From NCBI RefSeq assembly GCF_000733925.1, contig NZ_JPOO01000003.1, positions 124,001 through 188,000 on the forward strand: 64,000 bases of DNA, written 5' to 3'. The DNA is from Arenibacter algicola (GTDB lineage: Bacteria; Bacteroidota; Bacteroidia; Flavobacteriales; Flavobacteriaceae). The translations under genes and the position numbers were made by a program. Shown here piece after piece: positions 34,425-44,287 of the stretch (positions are counted from its first letter, which is position 1; each line of letters starts with the position of its first letter). The notes below the pieces were generated by a model. It was not told the origin of the DNA and did not search any database. It saw only the letters and a list, made by a program, of their open reading frames with translations.

Positions 34425-35375
34425 TTATAATCCTAAACTGTCGCGCAAAAATACATCACTATTTTTGTTTTCCTGCCAATAAGCCCTTTTTAATGTTTTT
34501 ATTTTTGTTGCCGTGGAAGTAAGTGTCTGTGAATTGGGGCCAAACCCACTTTTATATGTTTCGGACCAATTTTCAATGGTATGTGGGAAGGATTTGGAAA
34601 AGCTGATTTCCAAAGTTCTTTCCAAATCTGGATAGGTAATTTTGTAGGTATTAAGAGTTGCTTCAGTATTTAATTCTGCTTGTGCTTCATAGGCTTTTAC
34701 TTGTTTGTGTGCCAAACGTAAATATTCCATAGAGGGAACCATTTTTACATTACCTATAGGAAGATTGTTAGGGTTGACCCTTATTTTGTTCCAAATCTCG
34801 TTTTCCAAATCCGTTTTGTCCAATGTTATGGTCTGATCCCCTTCGCTTTCGAAATAAGAAAAGGAATTCACCTCAAATTTATCCCTGTTGTTCAACTGGG
34901 CAAATACCTGGCCGCACCATTCCTGAACGGAGGTGGTAAGTTTTATGGCATGTTGATTATCCGATACGGGAAAAAAACTGCTGCTCATAATAGAGTAGGG
35001 GTAGATACCTGTTAAGAAGTTTTTGGTACTGTTTAGTTTTAGTACAGATATATTGTTGGGGTTGGATTGATCGGCCTTCACCTGTTTGTCCGCCAAAAAA
35101 GGCTCGGTAACGTATATTAAAACCGCACTTCCGTCCCTAAGTTCACCATAGCGGGCCTGTTCCAATTTATAAGAAGTTATTTCGGCCTTCCCCGCAAACC
35201 AATATTCTTTGAACTCCTCGGATAAGTGAGTTTTTATTGGTTTAGTCTTGGACATTTTCATGTCATTTTCTGCTGGGGAAATGTTTTCGGATTCTTTAGC
35301 ATTTTCCTTACAAGCGCTAAAAAGAACCATAAATAATAGTATATGTACAAAAATGAAGGTAAACAGACGTTGCAT
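34425..35375 (-). CDS. conserved lipoprotein of unknown function
   Basis: A 316-residue lipoprotein (lipobox LFSAC, Cys22). The mature part starts with a charged linker and continues as a mainly beta protein with motifs YWFAGKAEITSYKLEQARYGE, VLIYVTEPF, STKNFLTGIYPYSIMSSSFFP and SVQEWCGQVF. No enzyme motif is recognised. Homologues in Bacteroidota are sometimes mislabelled as septum formation inhibitor Maf, presumably because of the neighbouring maf gene. It lies between maf and mscS in the same direction. Confidence 0.7.
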   Translation of the reverse strand: MQRLFTFIFVHILLFMVLFSACKENAKESENISPAENDMKMSKTKPIKTHLSEEFKEYWFAGKAEITSYKLEQARYGELRDGSAVLIYVTEPFLADKQVKADQSNPNNISVLKLNSTKNFLTGIYPYSIMSSSFFPVSDNQHAIKLTTSVQEWCGQVFAQLNNRDKFEVNSFSYFESEGDQTITLDKTDLENEIWNKIRVNPNNLPIGNVKMVPSMEYLRLAHKQVKAYEAQAELNTEATLNTYKITYPDLERTLEISFSKSFPHTIENWSETYKSGFGPNSQTLTSTATKIKTLKRAYWQENKNSDVFLRDSLGL

Positions 35376-35410
35376 AGAAATTAAATTTTCCTAAAATTAT
35401 TCAAAATAAC

Positions 35411-35998
35411 CTAGCCCACCATGGCCATTAACGTTTTGTAAACCAATTGGGTTGGCAGGCCTACCACATTGGTATAGGATCCCTGGATCTCTTCAATTCC
35501 AATAAGACCTATCCAATCCTGAATGCCATAGCCCCCAGCTTTATCGAAAGGGTTATAGTTTCGGATATAGTGGTCCATCTCCCAATGACTCAATTCCTTG
35601 AATTTTACCCTGGTAGATTGATTCACAGTTTGTTGACTTTTGTTCGTTGTTAAACAAACGGAGGTAATTACTTCGTGCCAATCGTTGGAAAGTGTCTTTA
35701 ACATGGAAAAGGCTTCGTCAAGATCGGCAGGTTTAGCCAAAGAGATACCGTTATGCCAAACCACGGTATCGGAAGTTATGAGAATATCCCTGCTCTCCAA
35801 TCTTTTTTCATATCCAGCAGCCTTTAATTCTGCCAGATAATCTGAAATTTGCGAGCCCTGTAGATAATCGGGATATATTTCGTTTACATGTATCGGATGT
35901 ACTATAAAATCTATTTCCATTTCCCCAAAGAACTGCTTTCTTCTTGGGGAGGCCGAAGCTAATATAACCTTATATTCCTTTAATTTGTTATTGGACAT
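35411..35998 (-). CDS. Maf-type nucleoside triphosphate pyrophosphatase
   Basis: A 195-residue house-cleaning pyrophosphatase. Motifs visible are ILASASPRRKQFF (N-terminal, nucleotide binding), the catalytic SDTVV, KPADLDEAFSMLKTLSNDWHEVIT, and DKAGGYGIQD. Maf enzymes hydrolyse dTTP/UTP or modified nucleotides to monophosphates, keeping them from RNA and DNA. The subtype (YhdE or YceF) was not resolved. It lies 3 bases downstream of kdsC-like. Confidence 0.95.
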   Translation of the reverse strand: MSNNKLKEYKVILASASPRRKQFFGEMEIDFIVHPIHVNEIYPDYLQGSQISDYLAELKAAGYEKRLESRDILITSDTVVWHNGISLAKPADLDEAFSMLKTLSNDWHEVITSVCLTTNKSQQTVNQSTRVKFKELSHWEMDHYIRNYNPFDKAGGYGIQDWIGLIGIEEIQGSYTNVVGLPTQLVYKTLMAMVG

Positions 35999-36001
35999 AC
36001 T

Positions 36002-36529
36002 TTAGTCGTTCTTGGCGCTGAAATTTTCGGCCCAATGCCCTCTCACTTTCAATACCTGTTCAATTACGTCCCTTACACATCCATCACCACCATACTTGTG
36101 GGAAATGTATTTGGACATTGCCTTTACTTCTGGTACCGCATTTTGTGGGCAACAAGGAATACCTGCCAATCTCATTGGGGGAATATCTGGAATGTCATCA
36201 CCCATATAAAGAACATGCTGTGGGTTTATATTGTAAATATCCAAATATTCGTCAAAAGGGTCTATTTTATGATGTGCCCCCATGTGTATATCGGTAACTC
36301 CCAAGCCCCTTAAACGAAATCTTACGCCTTCGTTGGTACCACCGGAAATAATACAGATATTATATCCTTGTTGAATGGCCACCTTTACGGCATAACCATC
36401 TTGGACGTTCATGGTTCTTAACATTTCTCCATCAGAGGTGATCAAAATTTTTCCATCCGTAAATACCCCATCCACATCAAATACAAAAGTGGTTATGTCC
36501 TGAAGCAGTTCCTTATAACTTTTGTCCAT
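36002..36529 (-). CDS. kdsC: KdsC-like HAD phosphatase (KDO-8-phosphate phosphatase)
   Basis: A 175-residue HAD protein of C0 type with no cap domain. The nucleophile motif is FDVDGVFTDG (D18, D20), motif II is ISGGTNE, the basic motif is around HHKID, and the acidic motif is MGDDIPDIPPM. KdsC makes KDO from KDO-8-phosphate for lipopolysaccharide synthesis. The length and the FTDG/RGLGV-D motifs fit. No other KDO gene is in the window, so the substrate is inferred. Its first 17 bases overlap the end of the DUF2520 gene. Confidence 0.9.
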   Translation of the reverse strand: MDKSYKELLQDITTFVFDVDGVFTDGKILITSDGEMLRTMNVQDGYAVKVAIQQGYNICIISGGTNEGVRFRLRGLGVTDIHMGAHHKIDPFDEYLDIYNINPQHVLYMGDDIPDIPPMRLAGIPCCPQNAVPEVKAMSKYISHKYGGDGCVRDVIEQVLKVRGHWAENFSAKND

Positions 36530-37277
36530 ATTTTTCTCCTATCAATTTGCTTAACAAGCTGTAAATATCCTGATTATTTTTATTCTTTAACAGATTTAAA
36601 TGGCTTTCCATAGTCTTAACATCATTTCTTTTCGCTGGTCCGGTTTGGGCATCGTAAGGAGCTAGATAATCCAATTTATTCACGGTTTCCTTAATCAAAG
36701 GGTTTAGCATGGAAAATGGCAAATGATGTTCCGTACATATATCATGGCCGATCGTAAAAAGATAATTGGTAAAATTATTTACAAAAACTGCAGCTAAGTG
36801 AAGCGATTTCCGTTGGTCGCTAGTAATCTCATGTACTTCCAAAGTGATGAGTCCTGCCAATTTCCTTAAAAGGTGCATATCTCCCTTATGTTCAGCTTCT
36901 AGGCAGATAGGAACCTTTTTAAAATCGATTGTTTTGCCTTCACTAAAAGTTTGCAGTGGGTAAAAGACTCCTCTATTATTTAGCTGTCCAAGCGATTTTA
37001 AGGTTACACTTCCAGAGGTATGGACTACTATTCCCTCTTTCTCCTTTAGATAAGGTGCTACCAGCGCAATGGCATCATCGCTCACGGCTATCATATAAAT
37101 ATCGGCGTCCGCAATTTGGGTGAAATCCGTTCCAGTAAGAACCTTATCCTTAAAATGGGCCAGGTGGCCTTCGTTCCGACCAATTACCTGTAACATATTT
37201 ATTTCATCAACACCTAAAAAGGCATCGAACAAATGTTTGGCAACATTGCCAGTTCCCAATAATACAATAGATATCAT
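36513..37277 (-). CDS. Rossmann-like DUF2520 protein
   Basis: A 254-residue protein beginning MISIVLLGTGNVAKHLFDAF, a dinucleotide-binding GxGxxA turn. It continues with IYMIAVSDDAIALVAPYL, VVHTSGSVTLKSL, and the C-terminal helical DUF2520 domain (HLAAVFVNNFTNYLFTIGHDIC ... LIKETVNKL). The organisation resembles F420/NADP oxidoreductases and pantothenate KPR-like enzymes. The substrate is unknown. An upstream TTG at 37283 is possible, but the ATG at 37277 is preferred. It is the first gene of a five-gene operon with kdsC, maf, the lipoprotein and mscS. Confidence 0.85.
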   Translation of the reverse strand: MISIVLLGTGNVAKHLFDAFLGVDEINMLQVIGRNEGHLAHFKDKVLTGTDFTQIADADIYMIAVSDDAIALVAPYLKEKEGIVVHTSGSVTLKSLGQLNNRGVFYPLQTFSEGKTIDFKKVPICLEAEHKGDMHLLRKLAGLITLEVHEITSDQRKSLHLAAVFVNNFTNYLFTIGHDICTEHHLPFSMLNPLIKETVNKLDYLAPYDAQTGPAKRNDVKTMESHLNLLKNKNNQDIYSLLSKLIGEKYGQKL

Positions 37278-37454
37278 AGTCAAAAGTAATTATTAAATCA
37301 AAATTATGGGTTGCTGCCAGATAAGTTTTTTAATAATCTGTTCCCAAGTTAGATGTTTAAAAAAGGGAGTTTAGTAGTTTGAAATCTCAAAAATTTTATT
37401 AATGGGGTTTATTCAATTAACAAAAGATTTAATAATTAAACCCTTATAAAAATG

Positions 37455-37462
37455 TATTTTTG
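37455..37462 (+). promoter_or_regulatory. -7 box of the ccsBA gene
   Basis: TATTTTTG lies 29 bases before the ATG at 37492. No clear -33 TTG is seen at the usual distance. The 208-base gap to the divergent DUF2520 operon holds only promoters. Confidence 0.45.
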
Positions 37463-37491
37463 CATGCTTAAATCAAACCTTTCTTGCCAAA

Positions 37492-40400
37492 ATGATTGAA
37501 CTCCTTAAAAAAATCTTCTTTTCCACACGTTTAACGGCCGTTTTATTTATTGTTTTTGCTACTGCCATGGCCTTTGGGACATTTATTGAAAGCTGGTACA
37601 GTACGGAAACCGCGAGAATTTGGATATATAACACCACATGGTTCGAGGCCATCATGGTATTTTTTGTCATCAATTTTGTTGGGAATATTGCTCGTTATAA
37701 TCTGTTAAGAAAGGAAAAATGGGCAGTACTTATTTTACACCTCTCTTGGATTTTAATTATTCTTGGGGCATTTGTTACCCGTTACATAAGCTTCGAAGGT
37801 ATGATGCCAATCAGGGAAGGTAATACGGAGAATGTTTTTTATTCGGACAAAACCTACCTCACAGTTTATGTGGATGGGGAAATAGACAACGAGCCCAAAC
37901 GGAAGATATTGGAGGACGATATATTGGTTACCTCTGAAGCTATCAAATCCAATTTACCCTGGAATTCCGATTTTAACGGACAACCATTTACCATTTCCTA
38001 CGTGGGCTTTATTGATGGGGCAAAAGAAGGTTTGGTCGAAGATTCCAATGGAAAGGAATATTTAAAGATTGTAGAGGCAGGTGATGGGCAACGTCATGAT
38101 CATTATTTGGAAAGTGGAGAAGTTAGCAGCATCCATAATGTGCTGTTTTCCTTGAACAAGATGACCGAAGGAGCTATCAATATTATTGAGTCTGATGGTA
38201 ATTATCAAATAAAATCGCCCTTTGAAGGGCAATTTATGAGAATGGCCGATCAGTTGCAGGGAGAATTACTGAAAGATAGTCTTCAAACGCTGCAATTAAG
38301 ATCCCTGTACACAACTGCGGGCATGCAATTCGTAATTCCTGAGCCTATTATCAAAGGGTCCTATGGAGTTATTGCTATTCCTGAGAATGAAAAAACTGAG
38401 AATGACCTTGATGCCTTGATTGTGGATATTAGCAGCAATGGTGAAACAGTACGCAAAAAATTATTGGGAGCAAAGGGCATGGCCAATTTTTCCGGGGAAT
38501 TTGAGCTAGGAGGATTGTCCTTTAATATGTCCTATGGATCTAAAGTGTACACCTTACCTTTTGGAATTAAATTAAACGATTTTATTGCCGAAAAGCATCC
38601 GGGAACAGAGAAGAGCTATGCTTCTTTTATGAGCAAGGTTACCATTGAGGACGAACGTCCTTTTGATTATGACATATATATGAACCATATATTGGACCAC
38701 AAGGGGTATCGTTTTTTTCAAGCTAGTTTTCACCCTGATGAAAAGGGCACCGTATTGTCTGTAAACCACGACTTTTGGGGTACTTGGATAACTTATATTG
38801 GATATTTTTTACTGTATGCCGGACTTATGGGTATTATGTTTTTTGGTAAGACCAGGTTTAAAAGTCTTGGTGCTTCCTTGGAAAAATTAAAAAATAAAAG
38901 GTCCAAACTTGTAGTTCTATTTATTCTGGGCGGCAGTCTAAATATGTTGGCACAGGAAAATGTGGAAGAAGATGGGCATGCACATAACAATATGCCAACA
39001 CCCCAGCAGATAGATTCACTTTTGCATGTAATAACACCTTCCAAAGAACATGCGGCCAAGTTTTCAGAATTGGTCGTTCAGGATGCCGGAGGGCGTATGA
39101 AACCTATAAATACTTTTTCCTCCGAACTGTTGAGAAAGCTTAGTCTCAAGGATAAGTATACCGATTTTAATTCCGATCAAGTATTTCTATCCATGATGTT
39201 GAATCCGGCAGCCTGGTACAATGCAGAATTTATAGCCTTGGACAAGAAAGGGGATAATGATAGCATTAGGAAGATTTTAGGGGTAGAACACGGTAGAAAG
39301 TACATCAAGGCTACGGATTTTTTCAACGAAAAGGGGGAGTACAAGTTGACATCTTATCTACAGGAGGCCTACGCTACCAATACACCTAACCAATTTCAGA
39401 AAGATTTTAAAGCCTTGGATGAACGTTTGGTACTTTTGGATCAGGCATTGGGAGGAAAAATTGTAAAGATATTCCCTTTGCTGAATGACGAGAACAACAA
39501 ATGGATCTCTGCGGTGGAGTACAGGGCAGGGCAGTTCCAAGTATCGGATTCCCTTTATGCCAATTTTATAAAAAATGCCGTTCCCTTTTATTTAATGAGC
39601 CTGGAAAAGGCCGTAAGGAATGGCGACTATTCTGAAGCCGATAAATTGTTGGCCGCATTCAAAAAGAACCAGGAAAATCACGGAAGTGAAGTATTGCCTT
39701 CGGAAAATAAGATTAAAGCAGAAATATTTTACAATAAAGCAGATATATATAATAAGCTTTATAAGTATTATGCCCTGGTTGGTCTGTTAATGTTTGTTCT
39801 CTTGGTATTCCAGATTATAAAGGATAGAAAGGCGCTTCGGTTCAGCATAGCCAGTATTAAAGTCTTAATTTATTTGTTTTTCATCCTGCACACGCTTGGA
39901 CTAATTATGCGATGGTATATTTCCGGGCATGCACCTTGGAGCGATGCCTATGAGAGTATTCTATATGTTTCCTGGGCAACTTTGGGTATGGGGCTGCTGT
40001 TCAGTAAAAAGAGTGATATGACGGTCGCTGCGGCTACTTTTGTGACCGCTATGTTATTGTGGATTGCCCACCAGAGTTGGGTAGATCCCTCCATAGCCAA
40101 TCTAGTCCCAGTGTTGGATAGTTATTGGTTAATGATACATGTTGCGGTAATTGTTGGTAGCTATGGTCCCCTCACCGTGGGTATGATCCTTGGGGTGGTG
40201 AGCCTGTTGCTTATCATAATGACCAACAACAAGAACAAAGAAAAAATGGATCTTAACATAAAGGAACTTACCATTATCAATGAACTTTCCTTAACGGTAG
40301 GCCTAGTTATGTTGACTATAGGTAATTTCTTGGGAGGGCAATGGGCCAATGAAAGTTGGGGTCGATATTGGGGATGGGATCCCAAGGAAACATGGGCTCT

Positions 40401-40668
40401 GATCTCCATTATGATCTATGCATTTGTAGTTCATACAAGGTTGATCCCTGGTTTACGTGGTAAATGGATGTTCAATTTTCTAAGTGTGGTTGCTTTTGGA
40501 AGTATTATGATGACCTATTTTGGGGTAAATTTCTATCTCGTAGGATTGCACAGCTACGCCAGTGGGGCACAGGTTATTACCCCCACTTTTATTTATTACA
40601 CCGTTTTTGGGGTTATGTTGTTGGGAGCTGTAAGTTACTGGCGCAATAAAAAATACTACGCCAAGTAA
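37492..40668 (+). CDS. fused cytochrome c biogenesis protein CcsBA
   Basis: A 1058-residue membrane protein joining a ResB/CcsB-like N-terminal half to a CcsA C-terminal half. The first half has four helices: FSTRLTAVLFIVFATAMAFGTFIESWYST, then a large periplasmic domain, then TYIGYFLLYAGLMGIMFFG. The second half begins after a periplasmic region and has about eight helices. They include the tryptophan-rich haem-handling WWD motif at about 950-970 (WANESWGRYWGWDPKETWALI) and histidines such as HTRLIPGLRGKW. It exports haem and attaches it to apocytochrome c. Fusion is common in Bacteroidota. Confidence 0.94.
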   Translation: MIELLKKIFFSTRLTAVLFIVFATAMAFGTFIESWYSTETARIWIYNTTWFEAIMVFFVINFVGNIARYNLLRKEKWAVLILHLSWILIILGAFVTRYISFEGMMPIREGNTENVFYSDKTYLTVYVDGEIDNEPKRKILEDDILVTSEAIKSNLPWNSDFNGQPFTISYVGFIDGAKEGLVEDSNGKEYLKIVEAGDGQRHDHYLESGEVSSIHNVLFSLNKMTEGAINIIESDGNYQIKSPFEGQFMRMADQLQGELLKDSLQTLQLRSLYTTAGMQFVIPEPIIKGSYGVIAIPENEKTENDLDALIVDISSNGETVRKKLLGAKGMANFSGEFELGGLSFNMSYGSKVYTLPFGIKLNDFIAEKHPGTEKSYASFMSKVTIEDERPFDYDIYMNHILDHKGYRFFQASFHPDEKGTVLSVNHDFWGTWITYIGYFLLYAGLMGIMFFGKTRFKSLGASLEKLKNKRSKLVVLFILGGSLNMLAQENVEEDGHAHNNMPTPQQIDSLLHVITPSKEHAAKFSELVVQDAGGRMKPINTFSSELLRKLSLKDKYTDFNSDQVFLSMMLNPAAWYNAEFIALDKKGDNDSIRKILGVEHGRKYIKATDFFNEKGEYKLTSYLQEAYATNTPNQFQKDFKALDERLVLLDQALGGKIVKIFPLLNDENNKWISAVEYRAGQFQVSDSLYANFIKNAVPFYLMSLEKAVRNGDYSEADKLLAAFKKNQENHGSEVLPSENKIKAEIFYNKADIYNKLYKYYALVGLLMFVLLVFQIIKDRKALRFSIASIKVLIYLFFILHTLGLIMRWYISGHAPWSDAYESILYVSWATLGMGLLFSKKSDMTVAAATFVTAMLLWIAHQSWVDPSIANLVPVLDSYWLMIHVAVIVGSYGPLTVGMILGVVSLLLIIMTNNKNKEKMDLNIKELTIINELSLTVGLVMLTIGNFLGGQWANESWGRYWGWDPKETWALISIMIYAFVVHTRLIPGLRGKWMFNFLSVVAFGSIMMTYFGVNFYLVGLHSYASGAQVITPTFIYYTVFGVMLLGAVSYWRNKKYYAK

Positions 40669-40675
40669 TTTTGAT

Positions 40676-40706
40676 ATAGTGCAAAATTTATGCAATTTTG
40701 TACTAT
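40676..40706. repeat. inverted repeat after ccsBA
   Basis: A 13-bp stem with one G-U pair (40676-40688 with 40694-40706) and a 5-base loop. There is no T-run after it. It may terminate ccsBA weakly or protect its 3' end. Confidence 0.4.
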
Positions 40707-40752
40707 TATGAAGTAAAGGAATTATGTTTTTTGTAGACATCATAGTAGGAAG

Positions 40753-40781
40753 GTTAAGAATTCATGTTTTGAATTCTTAAC
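40753..40781. repeat. inverted repeat upstream of the MATE gene
   Basis: A perfect 11-bp stem (40753-40763 with 40771-40781) with a 7-base loop, 43 bases before the MATE ATG. There is no T-run. It could be a protein-binding site or a leader hairpin. Confidence 0.35.
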
Positions 40782-40824
40782 TATTGATGGTGTTTATTTT
40801 CTTCGTATAACATAATTCTTTACC

Positions 40825-42234
40825 ATGCCGGATACAAACAAACTTACTCCAGCTAGATTATATGAGTATTTTATTATTGCCTTAACGGGCAAGGACTCTG
40901 ATTTTACCACTGGGAGCATCAGAAAGGCCATATTTATGCTTTCCATTCCTATGGTATTGGAAATGCTGATGGAATCTATTTTTGCCTTGGTGGATATTGC
41001 ATTTGTATCCAGGGTTAGTGTCAATGCGGTGGCCACAATAGGACTCACAGAATCGGTGATTACATTGATTTATGCAATAGCCATTGGCTTAAGTATGGCC
41101 GCAACGGCAGTTGTAGCCAGAAGGGTTGGTGAAAAAAATTTACAGGGAGCGAGGGAATCGGCAGTACAGGTAATCCTTTTGGGGATAACTGTGGCCATTA
41201 TCACTGGAATAATTGGGGCTATATACTCCAAGGAAATCCTTGGTTTAATGGGTGGAAGTACTGAACTTATTCAAGAGGGCCATGGATACACCCGGCTGAT
41301 GATCGGAGGAAATATCACTATTTTACTACTTTTCCTAATAAATGCAATTTTCCGGGGAGCGGGGGATGCCTCGGTGGCGATGTGGATATTGGTTCTGTCT
41401 AACGGTCTCAATATTATTCTTGATCCAATCTTTATTTTTGGATGGGGGCCTATACCCGAATATGGGGTTATGGGCGCTGCAATAGCAACCAACTTTGGAA
41501 GGGGAACTGCAGTCTTGTTTCAACTGATAATTTTGTTCTATGGATGGAGCAAGATCAAAATTGGTATTTCCGATATCGTAATCCGATTTAAGGTGATGAT
41601 GAACATCATTAAAGTTTCTGCTGGTGGCATTGCACAGTTCTTGATCGGTACGTCCAGTTGGATATTTTTAATGAGGATTATGTCCGAATTTGGGAGTGAA
41701 GTTTTGGCCGGTTATACCATTGCCATAAGGGTAATAATGTTTTCATTAATGCCTTCCTGGGGAATGAGCAATGCGGCAGCTACTTTAGTAGGCCAAAATT
41801 TGGGTGCCAACAAACCGGATAGGGCAGAAGCATCTGTTTGGAAAACAGGCAAGTATAATGCCATATTTATGTTTTCAATTTCAATAATATATTTATGCTT
41901 TGCAGAAAAAATTATTTTGCTCTTTAATACCACTCCGCAAGTTGTTGAATATGGCACTTTATGCTTACAGATTATTGCGGCAGGTTATGTATTCTATGCG
42001 TACGGAATGGTTTTGACCCAGGCATTTAACGGAGCGGGAGATACAAGGACCCCTACTAAAATTAACTTTTTAATTTTTTGGGTATTACAGCTTCCCTTTG
42101 CATATGTTATGGCTATTACATTTAAGTTTGGAGCGGTTGGGGTATTTTTGGCCATTTCAATAGCTGAGATTTTGCTTACCGTATTAAGCTACGTACTCTT
42201 TAAAAAGGGTAAATGGAAAGAAATTAAGGTATAA
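40825..42234 (+). CDS. MATE family efflux transporter
   Basis: A 469-residue inner-membrane protein with twelve hydrophobic segments in two homologous halves. First half: IRKAIFMLSIPMVLEMLMESIFALVDIAFVSRV, ATIGLTESVITLIYAIAIGLSMAATAVVARRVGE. The second half repeats the pattern: AGGIAQFLIGTSSWIFLMRIM, MPSWGMSNAAATLVGQNLGANKPDRAE. MATE proteins export cationic drugs or metabolites by Na+ or H+ antiport. The substrate is unknown. It stands alone, with ccsBA upstream and the PLP gene 52 bases downstream. Confidence 0.93.
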   Translation: MPDTNKLTPARLYEYFIIALTGKDSDFTTGSIRKAIFMLSIPMVLEMLMESIFALVDIAFVSRVSVNAVATIGLTESVITLIYAIAIGLSMAATAVVARRVGEKNLQGARESAVQVILLGITVAIITGIIGAIYSKEILGLMGGSTELIQEGHGYTRLMIGGNITILLLFLINAIFRGAGDASVAMWILVLSNGLNIILDPIFIFGWGPIPEYGVMGAAIATNFGRGTAVLFQLIILFYGWSKIKIGISDIVIRFKVMMNIIKVSAGGIAQFLIGTSSWIFLMRIMSEFGSEVLAGYTIAIRVIMFSLMPSWGMSNAAATLVGQNLGANKPDRAEASVWKTGKYNAIFMFSISIIYLCFAEKIILLFNTTPQVVEYGTLCLQIIAAGYVFYAYGMVLTQAFNGAGDTRTPTKINFLIFWVLQLPFAYVMAITFKFGAVGVFLAISIAEILLTVLSYVLFKKGKWKEIKV

Positions 42235-42236
42235 GC

Positions 42237-42244
42237 TATTTTTG
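42237..42244 (+). promoter_or_regulatory. -7 box of the PLP lyase/synthase gene
   Basis: TATTTTTG, 42 bases before the ATG at 42287, just after the MATE stop. The expected -33 position has no TTG. Confidence 0.4.
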
Positions 42245-42286
42245 TAACTTTATGCACCATTATCTTAATCAATTTAAACAGAGAGA

Positions 42287-43459
42287 ATGAAACAGCAAAA
42301 TAAAGGCCTTAATACCATTTGTACCCATGTTGGGCAGTTAGAGGACAAGGAATTCAAAGGGGCCATTTCGCCATTGTATATGGGAACAGCCTATGCCTTT
42401 GAAGACATCGATGTTAAGCGTTACCCACGATATTTTAACACTCCCAACCAAGTGGCCCTGGCCAAAAAGATAGCAGCCTTGGAGCATGCCGAGGCAGCGT
42501 TGATTTTTGGAAGCGGTATGGCCGCCATCAGCACCTCCCTCTTGGCATTTTTAAAGGCTGGCGACCATATAGTGATACAAAAGATTATTTATGGCGGTAC
42601 CTATAATCTGGTGGTGGAAGAATTTGAAAAGTATGGCATATCCTACTCCTTTACGGATGGTTTTGGAGCTGAGGATTTTGAAGCCAAAATTCAAAAAAAT
42701 ACCAAAGTTGTCTATATTGAGACTCCATCAAATCCATTGTTGAACATAACCGACTTAAAGGCAGTTGCCGATATTTCTAAAAAACATGGTCTTGTGTCCA
42801 TGATAGACAATACTTTTGCAAGCCCGGTTAATCAAAATCCTATCGATTTTGGAATAGACGTGGTAATACATAGCGCTACAAAATATATGGGCGGACATTC
42901 CGATATTTGTGCGGGTGCCGTAGCTTCTACCGAAGTTAATGTTAAGCGAATTTTTCAACTGGCTAAAAATTTTGGCGGTAGTCTTAGCGATTACACTGTT
43001 TGGTTATTGGAAAGGAGTATTAAAACCATGGGAATTAGGGTTAGGGCCCAAAATGTAAATGCCCAACATATGGCGGAATACCTATATGCCCACAAAGACA
43101 TATCTGCCGTATATTATCCTGGCCTGCCTTCACATCCGGGCCACGACATCGCAAAAAAGCAGATGAATGGCTTCGGAGGCATGTTGTCATTTGAATTAAA
43201 TGCTGATTTCAATGCTTCCAAATTTCAAAAGTCCTTAAAATTGATAAAACCTGCTATGAGTTTGGCGGGGGTGGAAAGTACAGTGCTTTCTCCAACCTTA
43301 ACGTCACATTCCCTTTTGAGTCCCGAAGAGCGAAAAAGGCAAGGTATTGCTGATGGTTTAATACGCTTTTCTGTTGGAATAGAAGAAACCGAGGATTTAA
43401 TTGCAGATATTGAACAAGCCTTGGAAAAGGTGAGAAAGGAAAAGGAAATGGCGGTTTAG
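42287..43459 (+). CDS. Cys/Met metabolism PLP enzyme (methionine gamma-lyase / cystathionine gamma-synthase type)
   Basis: A 390-residue fold-type I PLP enzyme of the trans-sulfuration family. The catalytic lysine is K199 in HSATKYMGGHSD. IFGSGMAAIST (73-83) holds the cofactor phosphate, YIETPSNPLLNITDL (143-157) and MIDNTFASPV (172-181) bind the PLP ring, and the C-terminal IRFSVGIEETEDLIADI is typical. The first-shell YSR-NPT region reads YPRYFNTPNQ here. Family members cleave methionine, homocysteine or cystathionine, or synthesise cystathionine; I cannot choose by eye. It lies 105 bases upstream of bshB1 in the same direction. Confidence 0.88.
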   Translation: MKQQNKGLNTICTHVGQLEDKEFKGAISPLYMGTAYAFEDIDVKRYPRYFNTPNQVALAKKIAALEHAEAALIFGSGMAAISTSLLAFLKAGDHIVIQKIIYGGTYNLVVEEFEKYGISYSFTDGFGAEDFEAKIQKNTKVVYIETPSNPLLNITDLKAVADISKKHGLVSMIDNTFASPVNQNPIDFGIDVVIHSATKYMGGHSDICAGAVASTEVNVKRIFQLAKNFGGSLSDYTVWLLERSIKTMGIRVRAQNVNAQHMAEYLYAHKDISAVYYPGLPSHPGHDIAKKQMNGFGGMLSFELNADFNASKFQKSLKLIKPAMSLAGVESTVLSPTLTSHSLLSPEERKRQGIADGLIRFSVGIEETEDLIADIEQALEKVRKEKEMAV

Positions 43460-43564
43460 ATTCACGTTCGCCCAAATTATCGGATATATAGTATACTAGT
43501 AATAAATTTGAAGATTTAGAAAGATTATTTGAAAGCTTTCAAGAACAAAGTAGACATAGATTAA

Positions 43565-44287
43565 ATGAAATTAGACATATTAGTATTTGGTGCGCATCCT
43601 GATGATGCCGAATTGGGGGCAGGGGCAACAATAGCAAAAGAAGTGGCCAATGGCAAAAAAGTAGGTATCGTGGATTTGACCCGTGGGGAATTAGGTACCC
43701 GTGGCTCGGCCGAAATAAGGGATAAGGAAGCTGCAGCTGCTGCTGATATTTTAGGGGTAGCTGTCCGTGAGAATCTAGAATTTGCAGATGGTTTTTTTAC
43801 AAATGACAAGAAGCATCAGTTGGAAGTAATAAAAATGATCAGGAAATATAAACCGGAAACGGTATTGTGCAATGCCGTTGAAGATCGGCATATTGATCAT
43901 GCCAAGGGCAGCAAACTGGTAAGTGATGCCTGCTTTCTAAGTGGACTTGTAAAAATAGATACCAAGATAGATGGGGACGAGCAGTGGCAAGAAGCCTGGA
44001 GACCAAAATTGGTGCATCATTACATTCAATGGAAAAACCTCGAACCGGATTTTGTGGTGGATGTATCAGAGTTTATAGATGTAAAGGTTAAAGCCATAAT
44101 GGCATATAGTTCCCAATTTTACGACCCCAAAAGTAAGGAGCCGGAAACACCCATAAGTAGCAAAAACTTTATAGATAGTGTTGTTTATAGGTCCAGGGAC
44201 CTTGGTAGGATGGTAGGCATAGCCTATGGGGAAGGTTTTACTACCGAAAGATTCGTTGCTGTTAAGAGCCTTGATAGCCTAATTTAG
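43565..44287 (+). CDS. bshB1: bacillithiol biosynthesis deacetylase BshB1
   Basis: A 240-residue PIG-L/LmbE enzyme that removes the acetyl group from GlcNAc-malate, the second step of bacillithiol synthesis. The zinc motif is GAHPDDAELG (9-18), then DLTRGELGTRGSAEIRDKEA, NLEFADGFF, and DRHIDHAKGSKL with the metal-binding histidines. The C-terminal SSQFYDPKSKEPETPIS and YGEGFTTERF segments are typical of BshB1. bshA and bshC are not in the window. Its end overlaps the end of the opposite-strand histidine kinase by 4 bases. Confidence 0.93.
   Translation: MKLDILVFGAHPDDAELGAGATIAKEVANGKKVGIVDLTRGELGTRGSAEIRDKEAAAAADILGVAVRENLEFADGFFTNDKKHQLEVIKMIRKYKPETVLCNAVEDRHIDHAKGSKLVSDACFLSGLVKIDTKIDGDEQWQEAWRPKLVHHYIQWKNLEPDFVVDVSEFIDVKVKAIMAYSSQFYDPKSKEPETPISSKNFIDSVVYRSRDLGRMVGIAYGEGFTTERFVAVKSLDSLI

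Noticed and set aside
34425..35375. Septum formation inhibitor Maf
   Set aside because: It has a lipoprotein signal and none of the Maf motifs. The real maf is the next gene upstream.
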